NCBI RefSeq assembly: GCF_900156285.1
Contig: NZ_FTNC01000026.1
Location: 1-34,820, forward strand
Source of the DNA: Halanaerobium kushneri
GTDB lineage: Bacteria; Bacillota; Halanaerobiia; Halanaerobiales; Halanaerobiaceae
Direction: 5' to 3'
Length of the DNA stretch: 34,820 nt
Shown: positions 16,098 to 24,250 of the stretch, piece after piece
How positions within the stretch are numbered: the first letter of the stretch is position 1
Layout: each line of letters starts with the position of its first letter
Made by a program: the position numbers and the translations under genes
Notes under the pieces: model-generated
Databases searched by the model: none
The model's input: only the letters and a program-made list of their open reading frames with translations
Told to the model about the DNA's origin: nothing

Positions 16098-17033
16098 TTG
16101 GATTTTTATTTAATAGTTTTATTCTTATTCACCGGGATTTTACTCGGATTCTGGCTGAATCAGGATAATTATTTTGTTAAATTTGCTGATTTAATCACCA
16201 AAGGAGGGCTGATAATTCTGCTGCTTGCAATGGGAGCGAGTCTTGGCAGTAATAATCAGATTGTACTACAGCTGGGAGAGATTGGGTTTCAGGCTTTTAT
16301 TTTTGCTGCTGGAAGTATAATTTTCAGCCTGCTGGCGGTTATTGTTTTTGTTAAAATTTTTGGCCTCAATAACCTGCTTTTAGGAGCTGATCCTGCAGCA
16401 GAGGCCGAAGTTGAAGAACAGGGTACTGGTAAGACAATGACTGTTTTAATTTTTAGTTCGGTTATAATTGGTATTTTAATAGGGTATTTTCTGTTAAAAG
16501 GTAATGAACAGCTTTGGCTGGATTCGCTGACAAATTATTCGCTAGCTTTACTGCTTTTTGGAGTGGGCATTGATATTGGAGCCAGTCGCGAAATTATTAA
16601 TGATTTTAGATTATTGGGATGGAAATTGCTGCTGATACCGGTCTTAATTGCTTTTGGCTCACTGTTTGGAGCTCTGCTTAGTGGTCTCTTTTTTGGTTTT
16701 GGTGCTGGCGAGTCTGCAGCAGTAGGGGCTGGCTTTGGCTGGTACAGTCTTTCTGGAGTTTTAATTTCTAAACTTCACAGTGCAGAACTGGGCTCACTGG
16801 CATTTTTAAGCAATGTTTTTCGAGAACTCCTGACAGTAATCATTTTACCATTTGTCAGCAGATATTTTGGCAGTCTGGCAACAATTGCTCCCGGGGGGGC
16901 AACCACAATGGATGTTACTTTACCTCTAGTCAAAGAATCTGGTGGAGAAGCAGTTGTAATACCGGCTTTTGTTAGTGGTGCTGTGCTTTCAACTCTGGTA
17001 CCTATTTTAGTACCCTTATTTCTAAATTTTTAA
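16098..17033 (+). CDS. lysO: LysO-type lysine/cationic amino-acid exporter
   Basis: 311 residues, hydrophobic throughout with about eight to ten membrane helices. It matches the LysO (YbjE, DUF340) family: a short N-terminal half (FTGILLGFWL), a linker near residue 95-110, and a conserved C-terminal half with GFGWYSLSGVLIS, FLSNVFRELLTVI and PGGATTMDVTLP. LysO exports lysine and toxic analogues from E. coli. Starts at TTG 16098 after GGGAGGG. The upstream racemase in the same operon suggests that a D- or L-form of ornithine or lysine is exported. Confidence 0.85.
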   Translation: MDFYLIVLFLFTGILLGFWLNQDNYFVKFADLITKGGLIILLLAMGASLGSNNQIVLQLGEIGFQAFIFAAGSIIFSLLAVIVFVKIFGLNNLLLGADPAAEAEVEEQGTGKTMTVLIFSSVIIGILIGYFLLKGNEQLWLDSLTNYSLALLLFGVGIDIGASREIINDFRLLGWKLLLIPVLIAFGSLFGALLSGLFFGFGAGESAAVGAGFGWYSLSGVLISKLHSAELGSLAFLSNVFRELLTVIILPFVSRYFGSLATIAPGGATTMDVTLPLVKESGGEAVVIPAFVSGAVLSTLVPILVPLFLNF

Positions 17034-17131
17034 GCTGTAATTTGGCCAGTAAGAATTTAGATTACTTAAAGCATCAAATTTTGTAGAACATAAATATAGA
17101 TTAAGATATATCAATAGAAAGGATGAATTTT

Positions 17132-17617
17132 ATGACTAAAAAGGAGACAAGATTAAAAGAAATGAATCAAGCTCTGAAAGCATTGATTGAGCCTGAAGGA
17201 GACTGGCTTGCCAATCTAGCCAATAGTTCAGCTTTATTATTTGAGATGCTTGATGGTCTCAACTGGGCTGGATATTATATCTGGAAAAAAGATCAATTAG
17301 TTTTAGGGCCTTTTCAGGGGAAAACAGCCTGTGTTAGAATAGATGAAGATAAGGGTGTTTGTGGTACAGCCTATTCTCAGCGGAAGATAATGCTGGTCGA
17401 TGATGTTCACGAATTTCCAGGTCATATAGCCTGTGATCCTAATTCTCGCTCTGAAATAGTGCTGCCTGTAATTGTGGGTGGGGAAGTAATTGCAGTTCTA
17501 GATCTGGACAGTCCTGTTAAAGCTCGTTTTGACGAGCTGGATCGCAAATATTTAAAGGAATTTGTTGAAATATTAGTTGACGAAACTAATTTTTTACCGC
17601 TGATGGAGAAATTTTAA
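17132..17617 (+). CDS. msrC: Free methionine-(R)-sulfoxide reductase (GAF-domain fRMsr)
   Basis: 161 residues made of one GAF domain. The three functional cysteines are Cys67 (KTACVRI), Cys77 (GVCGTA) and Cys101 (IACDPNSRSE); their spacings of 10 and 24 equal those of E. coli MsrC (84, 94, 118). WAGYYIW and VIAVLDLDS are further family motifs. It reduces free oxidised methionine with thioredoxin, useful for an anaerobe meeting oxygen. ATG 17132 is preferred because AAAGGAT is well spaced from it; the in-frame ATG at 17123 is too close. Confidence 0.93.
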   Translation: MTKKETRLKEMNQALKALIEPEGDWLANLANSSALLFEMLDGLNWAGYYIWKKDQLVLGPFQGKTACVRIDEDKGVCGTAYSQRKIMLVDDVHEFPGHIACDPNSRSEIVLPVIVGGEVIAVLDLDSPVKARFDELDRKYLKEFVEILVDETNFLPLMEKF

Positions 17618-17682
17618 TTAGAAAAAATGTTGTTTGCATTGGCGATTAAATTTGTCAGAATACAATAGGAGGTATTATAGTT

Positions 17683-18414
17683 TTGTTTAAAGATAAAGAA
17701 GTGTTTCTTTTTGATCTGGATGGTACTCTGCTGAGCATTGAAGCTGAGAATTTTTTGAAGTATTATTTTGCAGCTCTTTCCTCCGAATTTGAGGACTTAT
17801 GTGCAGAAAAAGAAGAATTTATTCAGCTTTTAATGGGATCAACCAATAAGATGATTCGTAATGATGGCAGCCGCACTAATCAGGAAGCTTTTATGGAAGA
17901 TTTTATAGAAAAGCTGCAAATAAGTGATCGCTCTGAAGCTGATAAAATTAAATCTCGTTTTGAAAAATTTTATCAGACAAAATTTGCTGCTCTGGACCAG
18001 TATTTTGAAATTGATCGTAAAACTCCGGCTGAGATTATTGAATATTTAAAAGCAAAAAACAAAAGACTGGTTCTGGCAACTAATCCACTTTTTCCAGAAG
18101 AAGCAGTTGCAGCCAGATTGAGCTGGATTGGAATTGATGCTGCTGATTTTGAACTTTTAACCCATTATGAGAATATGAGTTATGCAAAACCAAATCCAGA
18201 TTATTATCGAGAAATTTTAAATAAAATTGATGTTGAGCCAGAAGCATGTCTGATGATTGGAAATGACTTAAAGGAAGATGCTGTTGCTTCCAGGCTGGGC
18301 ATAGATACTTTAATTATTGAGGATAAATTGATTGAAAGAGAAGGTAGTGACTTTGATATTAGCTGGCGTGGTAGTTTAAAGGAGTTTAAGAACTTACTGG
18401 AGGAAAAGTTATAA
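17683..18414 (+). CDS. HAD-family hydrolase (phosphatase)
   Basis: 243 residues with the four HAD motifs: FLFDLDGTLL (nucleophile Asp11), LATNP, the lysine in YAKPNPDYY and MIGNDLKEDAVASRLG. A helical cap of about 80 residues lies between motifs I and II, as in C1-cap phosphatases of the phosphoglycolate/YjjG kind. The substrate cannot be named. The start is TTG 17683 after AGGAGGT. It ends immediately before a bidirectional terminator. Confidence 0.88.
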   Translation: MFKDKEVFLFDLDGTLLSIEAENFLKYYFAALSSEFEDLCAEKEEFIQLLMGSTNKMIRNDGSRTNQEAFMEDFIEKLQISDRSEADKIKSRFEKFYQTKFAALDQYFEIDRKTPAEIIEYLKAKNKRLVLATNPLFPEEAVAARLSWIGIDAADFELLTHYENMSYAKPNPDYYREILNKIDVEPEACLMIGNDLKEDAVASRLGIDTLIIEDKLIEREGSDFDISWRGSLKEFKNLLEEKL

Positions 18415-18425
18415 TAAATAAAGAA

Positions 18426-18466
18426 CCCCAGCCAGAGTTTAAATCCGGCTGGGGAATTTTATTTTT
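18426..18466. terminator. Bidirectional intrinsic terminator
   Basis: CCCCAGCC (18426-18433) pairs exactly with GGCTGGGG (18447-18454) around a 13-base loop. T-rich sequence follows on the plus strand (AATTTTATTTTTT), and a weaker T-rich stretch follows on the minus strand. It sits between the converging HAD and maltose phosphorylase genes. Confidence 0.85.
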
Positions 18467-18483
18467 TAGAGTAAAGTAGGTCA

Positions 18484-20778
18484 CTATTTTTCAATGGTTA
18501 AATCCTGTTCAGTGTTTAGGTAGTATTCTTGATCATAAACTTTAATTTTTATTTCATTTCCGTTTTCTAACGCAAAGCTTACTTTCTGTTGACAAACATC
18601 TACCTTAATTCTCCGGCCTCTGAACATTATCATAAAGTCATATCCATTCCAGGCCTTCGGTAAAAATGGCCTAAAAGAAATTTCGTCATTTTTAATCTCA
18701 AAACCCGCAAAGCCTTTAATAATTGACATCCAGGTACCAGCCATACTGGTAATGTGCAGACCATCATCTGTATCTGTATTATAGTTATCCAGGTCAAGGC
18801 GGGCTGTACGCAAATAAAGCTGATAAGCTTTTTCTTCCCTTTCCAGATCAGCAGCCAGAATAGAGTATATACAGGGTGAAAGAGAAGATTCATGGACTGT
18901 TCTGGGTTCATAAAAATCGTAATGGCGAGCAACACTGTTTTGATCAAAATCTTCCTTAAAGTAATAGATGCCCTGCATTACATCGGCCTGTTTTATATAG
19001 GGAGAGCGCAGAATTTTATCCCAGGACCAGTTTTTATGAAGCGGTATATCTTCTTCTTTAAGATCAGAAACTAATTTTTGTTCTTTATCAAGATATCCAT
19101 CCTGTTGGGCATAAATATCATATTCATCAAGGTAGGGATAATACATTTTCTCAGATATTTCCTGCCACAATTCCAGTTCAGAAGCTTTAAGATCCAGTTC
19201 GGTAAGCCAGTGCTGATACTTGTCTGGATCATTTTCCTTTAATTTTTTTAGTTCATTAAGTGTATATTTCAGGGTCCAGACTGCAATTCGATTTGTATAC
19301 CAGTTATTATTTACATTATTTTCATACTCATTTGGTCCCGTCACTCCCAGTATCATGTATTTTTCTTTTCGGGGATTAAAGTGAGATCGATCGGCCCAGA
19401 ATCTGGAGATTTGTGCCAGAACAGGTATCCCATATTCTTTAATATATTTATCATCACCTGTATAATCTACATAATCTTTAATGGCATGTGCAATTGCTCC
19501 ATTACGGTGGATTTCCTCAAAAGTAATTTCCCATTCATTATGGCATTCCTCACCATTAATTGTAACCATTGGATAGAGAGCACCGTCCAGCCCTAGTTTA
19601 TCAGCGTTTTCAACAGCTTTTTCCAGATGACGGTATCTGTATAATAATAAGTTGCGGGCAACATCCTCACTGTGTGTAGAGAGGTAAAAGGGCAGACAGT
19701 AAGCCTCAGTATCCCAGTAAGTTAAACCTCCATATTTTTCGCCAGTAAAGCCCTTAGGCCCAATATTTAAGCGAGGATCATGGCCGGTATAGGTCTGATT
19801 TAAGTGAAAAATATTAAAACGAATTCCCTGCTGGGCTTCAGGATCACCGTCAATTTTAATATCACTTTCCTGCCAGATTTTAGCCCAGGCATCCCTGTGT
19901 TCAGCAAATAACTCATCATAACCCCGGATGGCAGCTTCGGAGACTTTATTTTCTGCTTTCTCTTTTACCTGATCAGCCTGATAATCGCGACTGGTGCAGA
20001 CTGCTATATATTTATTGAGCTCAATATTTTCTCCTGCTTCTGCCCGGAAGGTAATTTTATTACCTACATAATTCTCATTACCAGGTCCGGTTAATAGTTT
20101 TACTTCTCTATCGTTTTTGTTTAATTCCCAATCCATGGCTGTTGAAACTACAAAATTAGATTTTCTAGTTTTCATAGTTAGACTGGCTTTACCTTTCTTA
20201 TTTGTTTTTTTCAGTCCCTCCCAGAAAAACTCATCATAGTTTGCATCTTCATTTTTAACATCACCATCAAGATAAGGAGTCAATTCTATTTTTACTTTTC
20301 TATCAAGAGATCGTACTCTGTATTTCAGAGCAGCCAGCTCTTTATTTTTCTGATCTAAAAAGCGCCTTTCAACAATTTCCACTTTATTACCTTCCAGATT
20401 AACAGTAAAAGAACGTTCTAGATAGGCCTCTTTCATATTTAATACTCTTTTAAAATCACTGAATTCAATTTTATTTAAATCAATTTGCTGACCATCTATT
20501 TTTAAGTCAAGTCCGATAAAGTTGGTGGCATTTGCAATTTTGGCAAAGTACTCAGGATAACCGTTTTTCCACCAGCCAACAATAGTTTTGTCAGGATAAT
20601 ATACTCCAGCAATATATGTACCCTGCAGGGTATCTCCACTGTATTTTTCAGCAAAATTACCACGCAGTCCCATATGACCATTACCAAGGCTCATTACACT
20701 TTCTGTAACTCTGTTGTAATCTTTATCAAAACCATTTTCAATAACTTTCCACTCATCAACTTCAAAATATTTTCTCAT
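18484..20778 (-). CDS. Glycoside hydrolase family 65, maltose phosphorylase
   Basis: 764 residues, the usual length for GH65 phosphorylases, which split a disaccharide with phosphate to beta-glucose-1-phosphate and glucose. Visible: LGNGHMGLRGNF at the N-terminus, YGGLTYWDTEAYCLPFY (349-365), loop His413-Asn414-Glu415 to Glu421 (HNEWEITFE), and catalytic acid Glu484 in TGPNEYENN. The HNE loop is what maltose phosphorylases carry at this place; trehalose and kojibiose enzymes differ there. Cytosolic, no signal peptide. The ribosome site AGGCAGGTG precedes ATG 20778. It is monocistronic, with an operator-like palindrome over its promoter and a shared terminator after it. It complements the alpha-glucosidase at 3916 in intracellular alpha-glucoside use. 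Confidence 0.9.
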   Translation of the reverse strand: MRKYFEVDEWKVIENGFDKDYNRVTESVMSLGNGHMGLRGNFAEKYSGDTLQGTYIAGVYYPDKTIVGWWKNGYPEYFAKIANATNFIGLDLKIDGQQIDLNKIEFSDFKRVLNMKEAYLERSFTVNLEGNKVEIVERRFLDQKNKELAALKYRVRSLDRKVKIELTPYLDGDVKNEDANYDEFFWEGLKKTNKKGKASLTMKTRKSNFVVSTAMDWELNKNDREVKLLTGPGNENYVGNKITFRAEAGENIELNKYIAVCTSRDYQADQVKEKAENKVSEAAIRGYDELFAEHRDAWAKIWQESDIKIDGDPEAQQGIRFNIFHLNQTYTGHDPRLNIGPKGFTGEKYGGLTYWDTEAYCLPFYLSTHSEDVARNLLLYRYRHLEKAVENADKLGLDGALYPMVTINGEECHNEWEITFEEIHRNGAIAHAIKDYVDYTGDDKYIKEYGIPVLAQISRFWADRSHFNPRKEKYMILGVTGPNEYENNVNNNWYTNRIAVWTLKYTLNELKKLKENDPDKYQHWLTELDLKASELELWQEISEKMYYPYLDEYDIYAQQDGYLDKEQKLVSDLKEEDIPLHKNWSWDKILRSPYIKQADVMQGIYYFKEDFDQNSVARHYDFYEPRTVHESSLSPCIYSILAADLEREEKAYQLYLRTARLDLDNYNTDTDDGLHITSMAGTWMSIIKGFAGFEIKNDEISFRPFLPKAWNGYDFMIMFRGRRIKVDVCQQKVSFALENGNEIKIKVYDQEYYLNTEQDLTIEK

Positions 20779-20802
20779 AATTCACACCTGCCTTTCAGCT
20801 AA

Positions 20803-20842
20803 ATTATATCAGATTGATTAGTATTTTGAAAGTGCTTCCAAA
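20803..20842 (-). promoter_or_regulatory. Promoter and LacI/CcpA-like operator of the maltose phosphorylase gene
   Basis: On the minus strand an extended -10 (TGATATAAT, 20811-20803) follows a weak -35 (TTTCAA, 20831-20826) by 17 bases. The imperfect palindrome TTTGAAAGTGCTTCCAAA (20825-20842) covers the -35. It matches the cre consensus WTGNAARCGNWWNCAW at all but one position and also looks like a LacI-family site. Repression by CcpA or a local LacI protein is inferred. Confidence 0.55.
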
Positions 20843-20969
20843 TTATACAGCGTTCTTTTAATAAAAATTTAATTGGCTGCTTGATTTTAAAGAAAGAAAA
20901 ATGAATTAATTGTCCCTCAAATTTGCTTCTTTACTTTCAATTTTCTCCAATCTATTGTATGATATAAAT

Positions 20970-20988
20970 AATAATGATAATAATTACT
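20970..20988. promoter_or_regulatory. Fur-family-like box before the ZIP transporter
   Basis: AATAATGATAATAATTACT matches the classical 19-bp Fur box GATAATGATAATCATTATC at 15 of 19 positions and lies 14 bases before the transporter start. AT-richness makes chance matches easier, so this is tentative; Fur, Zur or PerR could be the binder. Confidence 0.4.
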
Positions 20989-21001
20989 GGGGGGGTTAAT
21001 A

Positions 21002-21817
21002 ATGATTATTGATTTTTTAAGTGGACAATCGCCTATTATGCAGGCGCTTTTTGCAACTTTATTTACCTGGTTTGTTACTGCTCTGGGAGCAGGAATAGTT
21101 TTCTTTTTTAATAATGTTGACCGGAGAATTCTTGATAGTATGCTTGGTTTTGCCTCAGGTGTGATGATAGCTGCCAGTTTTTGGTCACTGCTTGCTCCTG
21201 CAATAGAAACTGCTGAAAATCAGGGAGTACCTGGCTGGATTCCAGCTGTTGTTGGATTTTTATTGGGAGGAATATTTTTACGTCTTGTTGATGCTGTCTT
21301 ACCACACTTACACCCTGCTCTGGCTAATAGTGAGCCTGAGGGTATTAAAACTAAATGGCAGCGAAGTGTTTTGCTGGTGCTGGCAGTTACCTTACATAAT
21401 TTTCCCGAAGGTCTTGCAGTAGGTGTTGCTTTTGGAGCGGTAGCTTCTAATATACCATCTGCTTCTCTGGCCGGTGCGGTTGCTCTTGCAGTTGGAATCG
21501 GACTGCAGAATTTTCCAGAAGGCGCTGCAGTATCAATACCTTTAAAAAGAGAAGGGCTTTCTTCCAAAAAGAGCTTTATGTATGGACAATTTTCTGGTGC
21601 TGTTGAACCAGTAGCGGGAGTTCTGGGGGCGGCGGCAGTATATTATATGAGACCAATTTTACCTTATGCTCTTGCTTTTGCAGCTGGTGCAATGATTTTT
21701 GTAGTGGGAGAAGAGTTAATACCAGAAGCTAACTCAGAAGGCAACAGTCACCTGGCTACGACTGGTTTGATGTTAGGTTTTGCCGTGATGATGTTTTTAG
21801 ATGTTTCGCTTGGATAA
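21002..21817 (+). CDS. ZIP family divalent metal transporter (GufA/ZupT-like)
   Basis: 271 residues with about eight membrane helices. Two metal-binding helices carry [15 protein letters not shown] and [14 protein letters not shown], the hallmark HNxPEG and NxPEG motifs of the ZIP superfamily; the histidine of the second copy is replaced by glutamine. A GEELIPEA motif follows near the C-terminus. The N-terminal [20 protein letters not shown] is typical of the GufA branch. It imports zinc or another divalent metal across the inner membrane. GGGGGG before ATG 21002 is the ribosome site. It stands alone, with a Fur-like box just upstream. Confidence 0.92.
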   Translation: MIIDFLSGQSPIMQALFATLFTWFVTALGAGIVFFFNNVDRRILDSMLGFASGVMIAASFWSLLAPAIETAENQGVPGWIPAVVGFLLGGIFLRLVDAVLPHLHPALANSEPEGIKTKWQRSVLLVLAVTLHNFPEGLAVGVAFGAVASNIPSASLAGAVALAVGIGLQNFPEGAAVSIPLKREGLSSKKSFMYGQFSGAVEPVAGVLGAAAVYYMRPILPYALAFAAGAMIFVVGEELIPEANSEGNSHLATTGLMLGFAVMMFLDVSLG

Positions 21818-21876
21818 TTTTGAAATACGATTGTGTTATTAATAATTTGAAAATTGCTTAAGCAGATAATTTTTTC

Positions 21877-21905
21877 TTGACTTATTTAAATTATTCAGTT
21901 ATAAT
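21877..21905 (+). promoter_or_regulatory. Sigma-A promoter of the trp operon
   Basis: TTGACT (21877-21882) and TATAAT (21900-21905) separated by exactly 17 bases. The start would be near 21912, a few bases before the first NAG triplet, so the leader RNA begins with the protein-binding array. Confidence 0.85.
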
Positions 21906-21916
21906 GAAAAAAATTC

Positions 21917-21970
21917 GAGATGAGAAGAGCCCAGATTAGTAGAGAAGAGTTAGAGATGAGATTAGATGAG
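21917..21970 (+). promoter_or_regulatory. TRAP (MtrB) binding site, 11 triplets, in the trp leader
   Basis: Eleven NAG triplets start at 21917, 21922, 21927, 21932, 21937, 21942, 21947, 21953, 21958, 21963 and 21968: eight GAG, two TAG and one CAG, with two-base spacers except one of three. TRAP is an 11-subunit ring that, with tryptophan bound, wraps RNA through one (G/U)AG triplet per subunit at this period, so number and spacing fit exactly. The site lies between the promoter and an intrinsic terminator, as in Bacillus trp leaders. No mtrB gene is in the window, so binding is inferred. Confidence 0.88.
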
Positions 21971-21988
21971 TAAATATGAAATTAACGG

Positions 21989-22024
21989 GCCAGGTTTATA
22001 GCTATTTATAAACGTGGCTTTTTT
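21989..22024 (+). terminator. trp leader terminator 1 (attenuator)
   Basis: GCCA-G-GTTTATA (21989-22000) pairs with TATAAAC-G-TGGC (22007-22018) around a 6-base loop with one G-G mismatch, followed by six T's. It lies 18 bases after the last TRAP triplet, the position expected for tryptophan-dependent termination. Confidence 0.85.
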
Positions 22025-22075
22025 GTTTTAGCCAGAGAATGATTTGAACTTATTGCTTCAAATCATGACTAAAAC
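22025..22075 (+). promoter_or_regulatory. Structured hairpin between the two trp leader terminators
   Basis: GTTTTAG (22025-22031) pairs with CTAAAAC (22069-22075), and ATGATTTGAA (22039-22048) with TTCAAATCAT (22057-22066). Between the two helices is an asymmetric internal loop, CCAGAGA on one side and GA on the other. It has no T-run, so it is not a terminator. The role is unknown. Confidence 0.65.
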
Positions 22076-22114
22076 ACAAATTTAAATATCTAAAAATCTC
22101 TTGCTAATAACTAT

Positions 22115-22148
22115 GGTCAGGCTTTTAATTAAGCTCTGGCCGTTTTTT
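22115..22148 (+). terminator. trp leader terminator 2
   Basis: GGTCAG-GCTT (22115-22124) pairs with AAGC-t-CTGGCC (22131-22141), with one bulged base and one G-U pair, around TTAATT, followed by G and six T's. It lies 43 bases before the trpE start. With terminator 1 and the hairpin it completes the 374-base leader region. Confidence 0.8.
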
Positions 22149-22191
22149 GATTTCGGGGCAGAAAACTGAAATAAGTTAGAGGGGGAGTAAG

Positions 22192-23700
22192 ATGAAAACT
22201 AAGGCTGAATTTCTAGAGTTAACTACAGAATACAATCTGATTCCAATTTATGAGGAGTTTATTGCAGATGTTGAGACACCAATTTCTCTGTACAAAAAGC
22301 TGGCTTTAAATAAGGATTATAGCTATCTCTTGGAGAGTTCGGAAAATGATCGCTATTCTTTTATTGGGCTTAAACCGGCAGCAGTCTTAAAAAACTATGA
22401 TCAGCATTTAGAAGTGATTAGAGATGGTAAAAAAGAAAAATTAAGTGGTCAGGAAATTGTACCTTATCTGCAGCAGCAGCTTAATGAACTGAGGGTTTAT
22501 GAAGACGAAAAGCTGCCTCCTTTTTCTGGAGGGTTTGTTGGTTATTTTAATTATGAAATGATAGAGAAATGGGAAGATATTTATCATCTGGAGGCAGATA
22601 GAGAGCTGAAAAAAGATAATACACCTTTAAGTCTGCTGGTAATGACCAGGATAATAATCGCCTATGATCACCTACACAATACAGTTAAAATTATAAACAA
22701 CTTAAAAGTTGATCAAAACTTAAGCTTAAAGCAGAAAGAAAAAATTTACCGGCAGGCAAAAGAAGAAATTAAAAAAGTGAAAACAGAAATTGAAAATACT
22801 GAATCAAAATTACAGCAGCCAGCAGTAAAATCGGTTCTTAATAATTCTAAAAAATTAAAGTCAAATACTGAAAAAGAGGAATTTAAAAAAATGGTGGAGA
22901 AAGCAAAAGAGCATATTAAAGCCGGAGATATTTTTCAGATTGTGCTGTCTCAGAAATTTTCTATAGAAAATGACCTGCCTCCATTTAAAATTTACCGGGC
23001 TTTAAGATCTATAAACCCTTCCCCCTATTCTTTTTATTTGAACTTTCCTGAAATAAGAATCATTGGTTCCTCACCTGAAGTTCTGGTAAGAGTTAGAGAT
23101 CAAAGGGTGCTGACCCGACCTCTGGCAGGGACCAGGCGCAGAGGTAAAGACAGTAAAGAAGATCAAGAATTAAAGCTGGATTTGCTCAGTGATGAAAAAG
23201 AAAAAGCAGAACACACGATGCTTTTGGATTTAGGCCGTAATGATTTAAGCAGGATTGCGGCAAAGGGAAGTGTAGAAGTTACAGAATTAATGGAAGTAGA
23301 ATTTTATTCTAAAGTGATGCATATTGTTTCTCAGGTGGAAGCAGATTTGCGTGAGGGACTGGACAGTCTTGATGTTTTAAAAGCTGTTTTTCCGGCCGGT
23401 ACAGTTTCCGGAGCTCCAAAAATTAAAGCAGTTGAACTGATTGATCAGCTGGAAAAAGAAGCGCGGGGAGTATATGCGGGTACAGTTGCTTATTTAAGTT
23501 TTAATGGAAATCTGGACAGCTGTATTACAATTAGAACCTTTTCTTTAGTAGACGGAAAACTTAACTTACAGGTCGGAGCAGGAATTGTTGCTGATTCTGA
23601 TCCAGTAAAAGAATATCAGGAAACACTTAACAAGGGCCGGGCATTGTTTGACGCTCTCAAAGTGGTAAGAGAGGATGGTATCCGTGATTTTAGTAATTGA
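22192..23700 (+). CDS. trpE: Anthranilate synthase component I
   Basis: 502 residues. It turns chorismate into anthranilate using ammonia from TrpG. The N-terminal part carries the tryptophan feedback site LLESSENDRYSFIG (residues 43-56). The chorismate-binding domain shows IFQIVLSQKF, NPSPYSFYL, GSSPEVLVRV, RPLAGTRRRG, DLGRNDLSRIA, FPAGTVSGAPKIKA and the C-terminal VGAGIVADSDP. The feedback signature suggests allosteric control in addition to the RNA control of the leader. ATG 22192 follows AGAGGGGGAG. Its last 17 bases overlap trpG. Confidence 0.97.
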   Translation: MKTKAEFLELTTEYNLIPIYEEFIADVETPISLYKKLALNKDYSYLLESSENDRYSFIGLKPAAVLKNYDQHLEVIRDGKKEKLSGQEIVPYLQQQLNELRVYEDEKLPPFSGGFVGYFNYEMIEKWEDIYHLEADRELKKDNTPLSLLVMTRIIIAYDHLHNTVKIINNLKVDQNLSLKQKEKIYRQAKEEIKKVKTEIENTESKLQQPAVKSVLNNSKKLKSNTEKEEFKKMVEKAKEHIKAGDIFQIVLSQKFSIENDLPPFKIYRALRSINPSPYSFYLNFPEIRIIGSSPEVLVRVRDQRVLTRPLAGTRRRGKDSKEDQELKLDLLSDEKEKAEHTMLLDLGRNDLSRIAAKGSVEVTELMEVEFYSKVMHIVSQVEADLREGLDSLDVLKAVFPAGTVSGAPKIKAVELIDQLEKEARGVYAGTVAYLSFNGNLDSCITIRTFSLVDGKLNLQVGAGIVADSDPVKEYQETLNKGRALFDALKVVREDGIRDFSN

Positions 23701-24250
23701 TAATTATGATTCCTTTACCTATAATCTGGTTCATCTGCTGGAAGAGTTTGATGAGGTTAAAGTGTTGAGAAATGATAAACTTTCTGTTGAGGACATAGAA
23801 ATTATGGCACCTGATAAAATTATAATTTCTCCGGGACCGGGAAGGCCAGATGATGCAGGAATTTCAAAAAAAATAATAGAATATTTTAAAGATAAGATTG
23901 ATATTTTGGGAGTCTGTCTTGGCCATCAGTGTATTGGAGAGGTTTTTGGCTCTCAAGTAGTAAAGGCTGATCAAATTGTGCATGGAAAAGTTTCAGCAAT
24001 AAAAAAAATAAGAGAGGAAAGATTATTTAAGGGGATTGAAGATGGCTTTCTGGCTACCCGCTATCATTCCCTAATAGTTAAAAAAGCAGGTCTGAGCGCT
24101 GAGCTTGAGGTGCTGGCAGAAAGTGAAGAAGGAGAAATAATGGCTTTAAAGCATAAAAATTATCCTGTTTATGGTGTTCAGTTTCATCCGGAATCAATTT
24201 TGACCGAGGCTGGCAGACAGCTGATAAAAAATTTTCTTAACGTAAAGTGA
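23684..24250 (+). CDS. trpG: Anthranilate synthase component II (glutamine amidotransferase)
   Basis: 188 residues of the class I amidotransferase fold, supplying ammonia from glutamine to TrpE. Motifs: LVIDNYDSFTYN, ISPGPGRPDDAG, nucleophile Cys in LGVCLGHQCIGE, and the His/Glu of VQFHPESILT. GTG 23684 is preferred, with AGAGG 10 bases upstream; an in-frame ATG at 23675 directly abuts that site. It overlaps trpE by 17 bases, indicating coupled synthesis of the two subunits. It may also serve folate (PabA) synthesis, as in Bacillus. Its stop codon is the first element of a second TRAP-like triplet cluster. Confidence 0.95.
   Translation: MILVIDNYDSFTYNLVHLLEEFDEVKVLRNDKLSVEDIEIMAPDKIIISPGPGRPDDAGISKKIIEYFKDKIDILGVCLGHQCIGEVFGSQVVKADQIVHGKVSAIKKIREERLFKGIEDGFLATRYHSLIVKKAGLSAELEVLAESEEGEIMALKHKNYPVYGVQFHPESILTEAGRQLIKNFLNVK

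Noticed and set aside
21220-21567. 115-codon minus-strand frame over the ZIP transporter
   Set aside because: Antisense of conserved ZIP motifs; no ribosome site and Pro/Ala/Ser-rich composition.
22025-22190. T-box or leader-peptide attenuator in the second half of the trp leader
   Set aside because: No conserved T-box sequence or specifier loop was found. The frame from ATG 22112 contains only one Trp codon, has no ribosome site and runs through the terminator.
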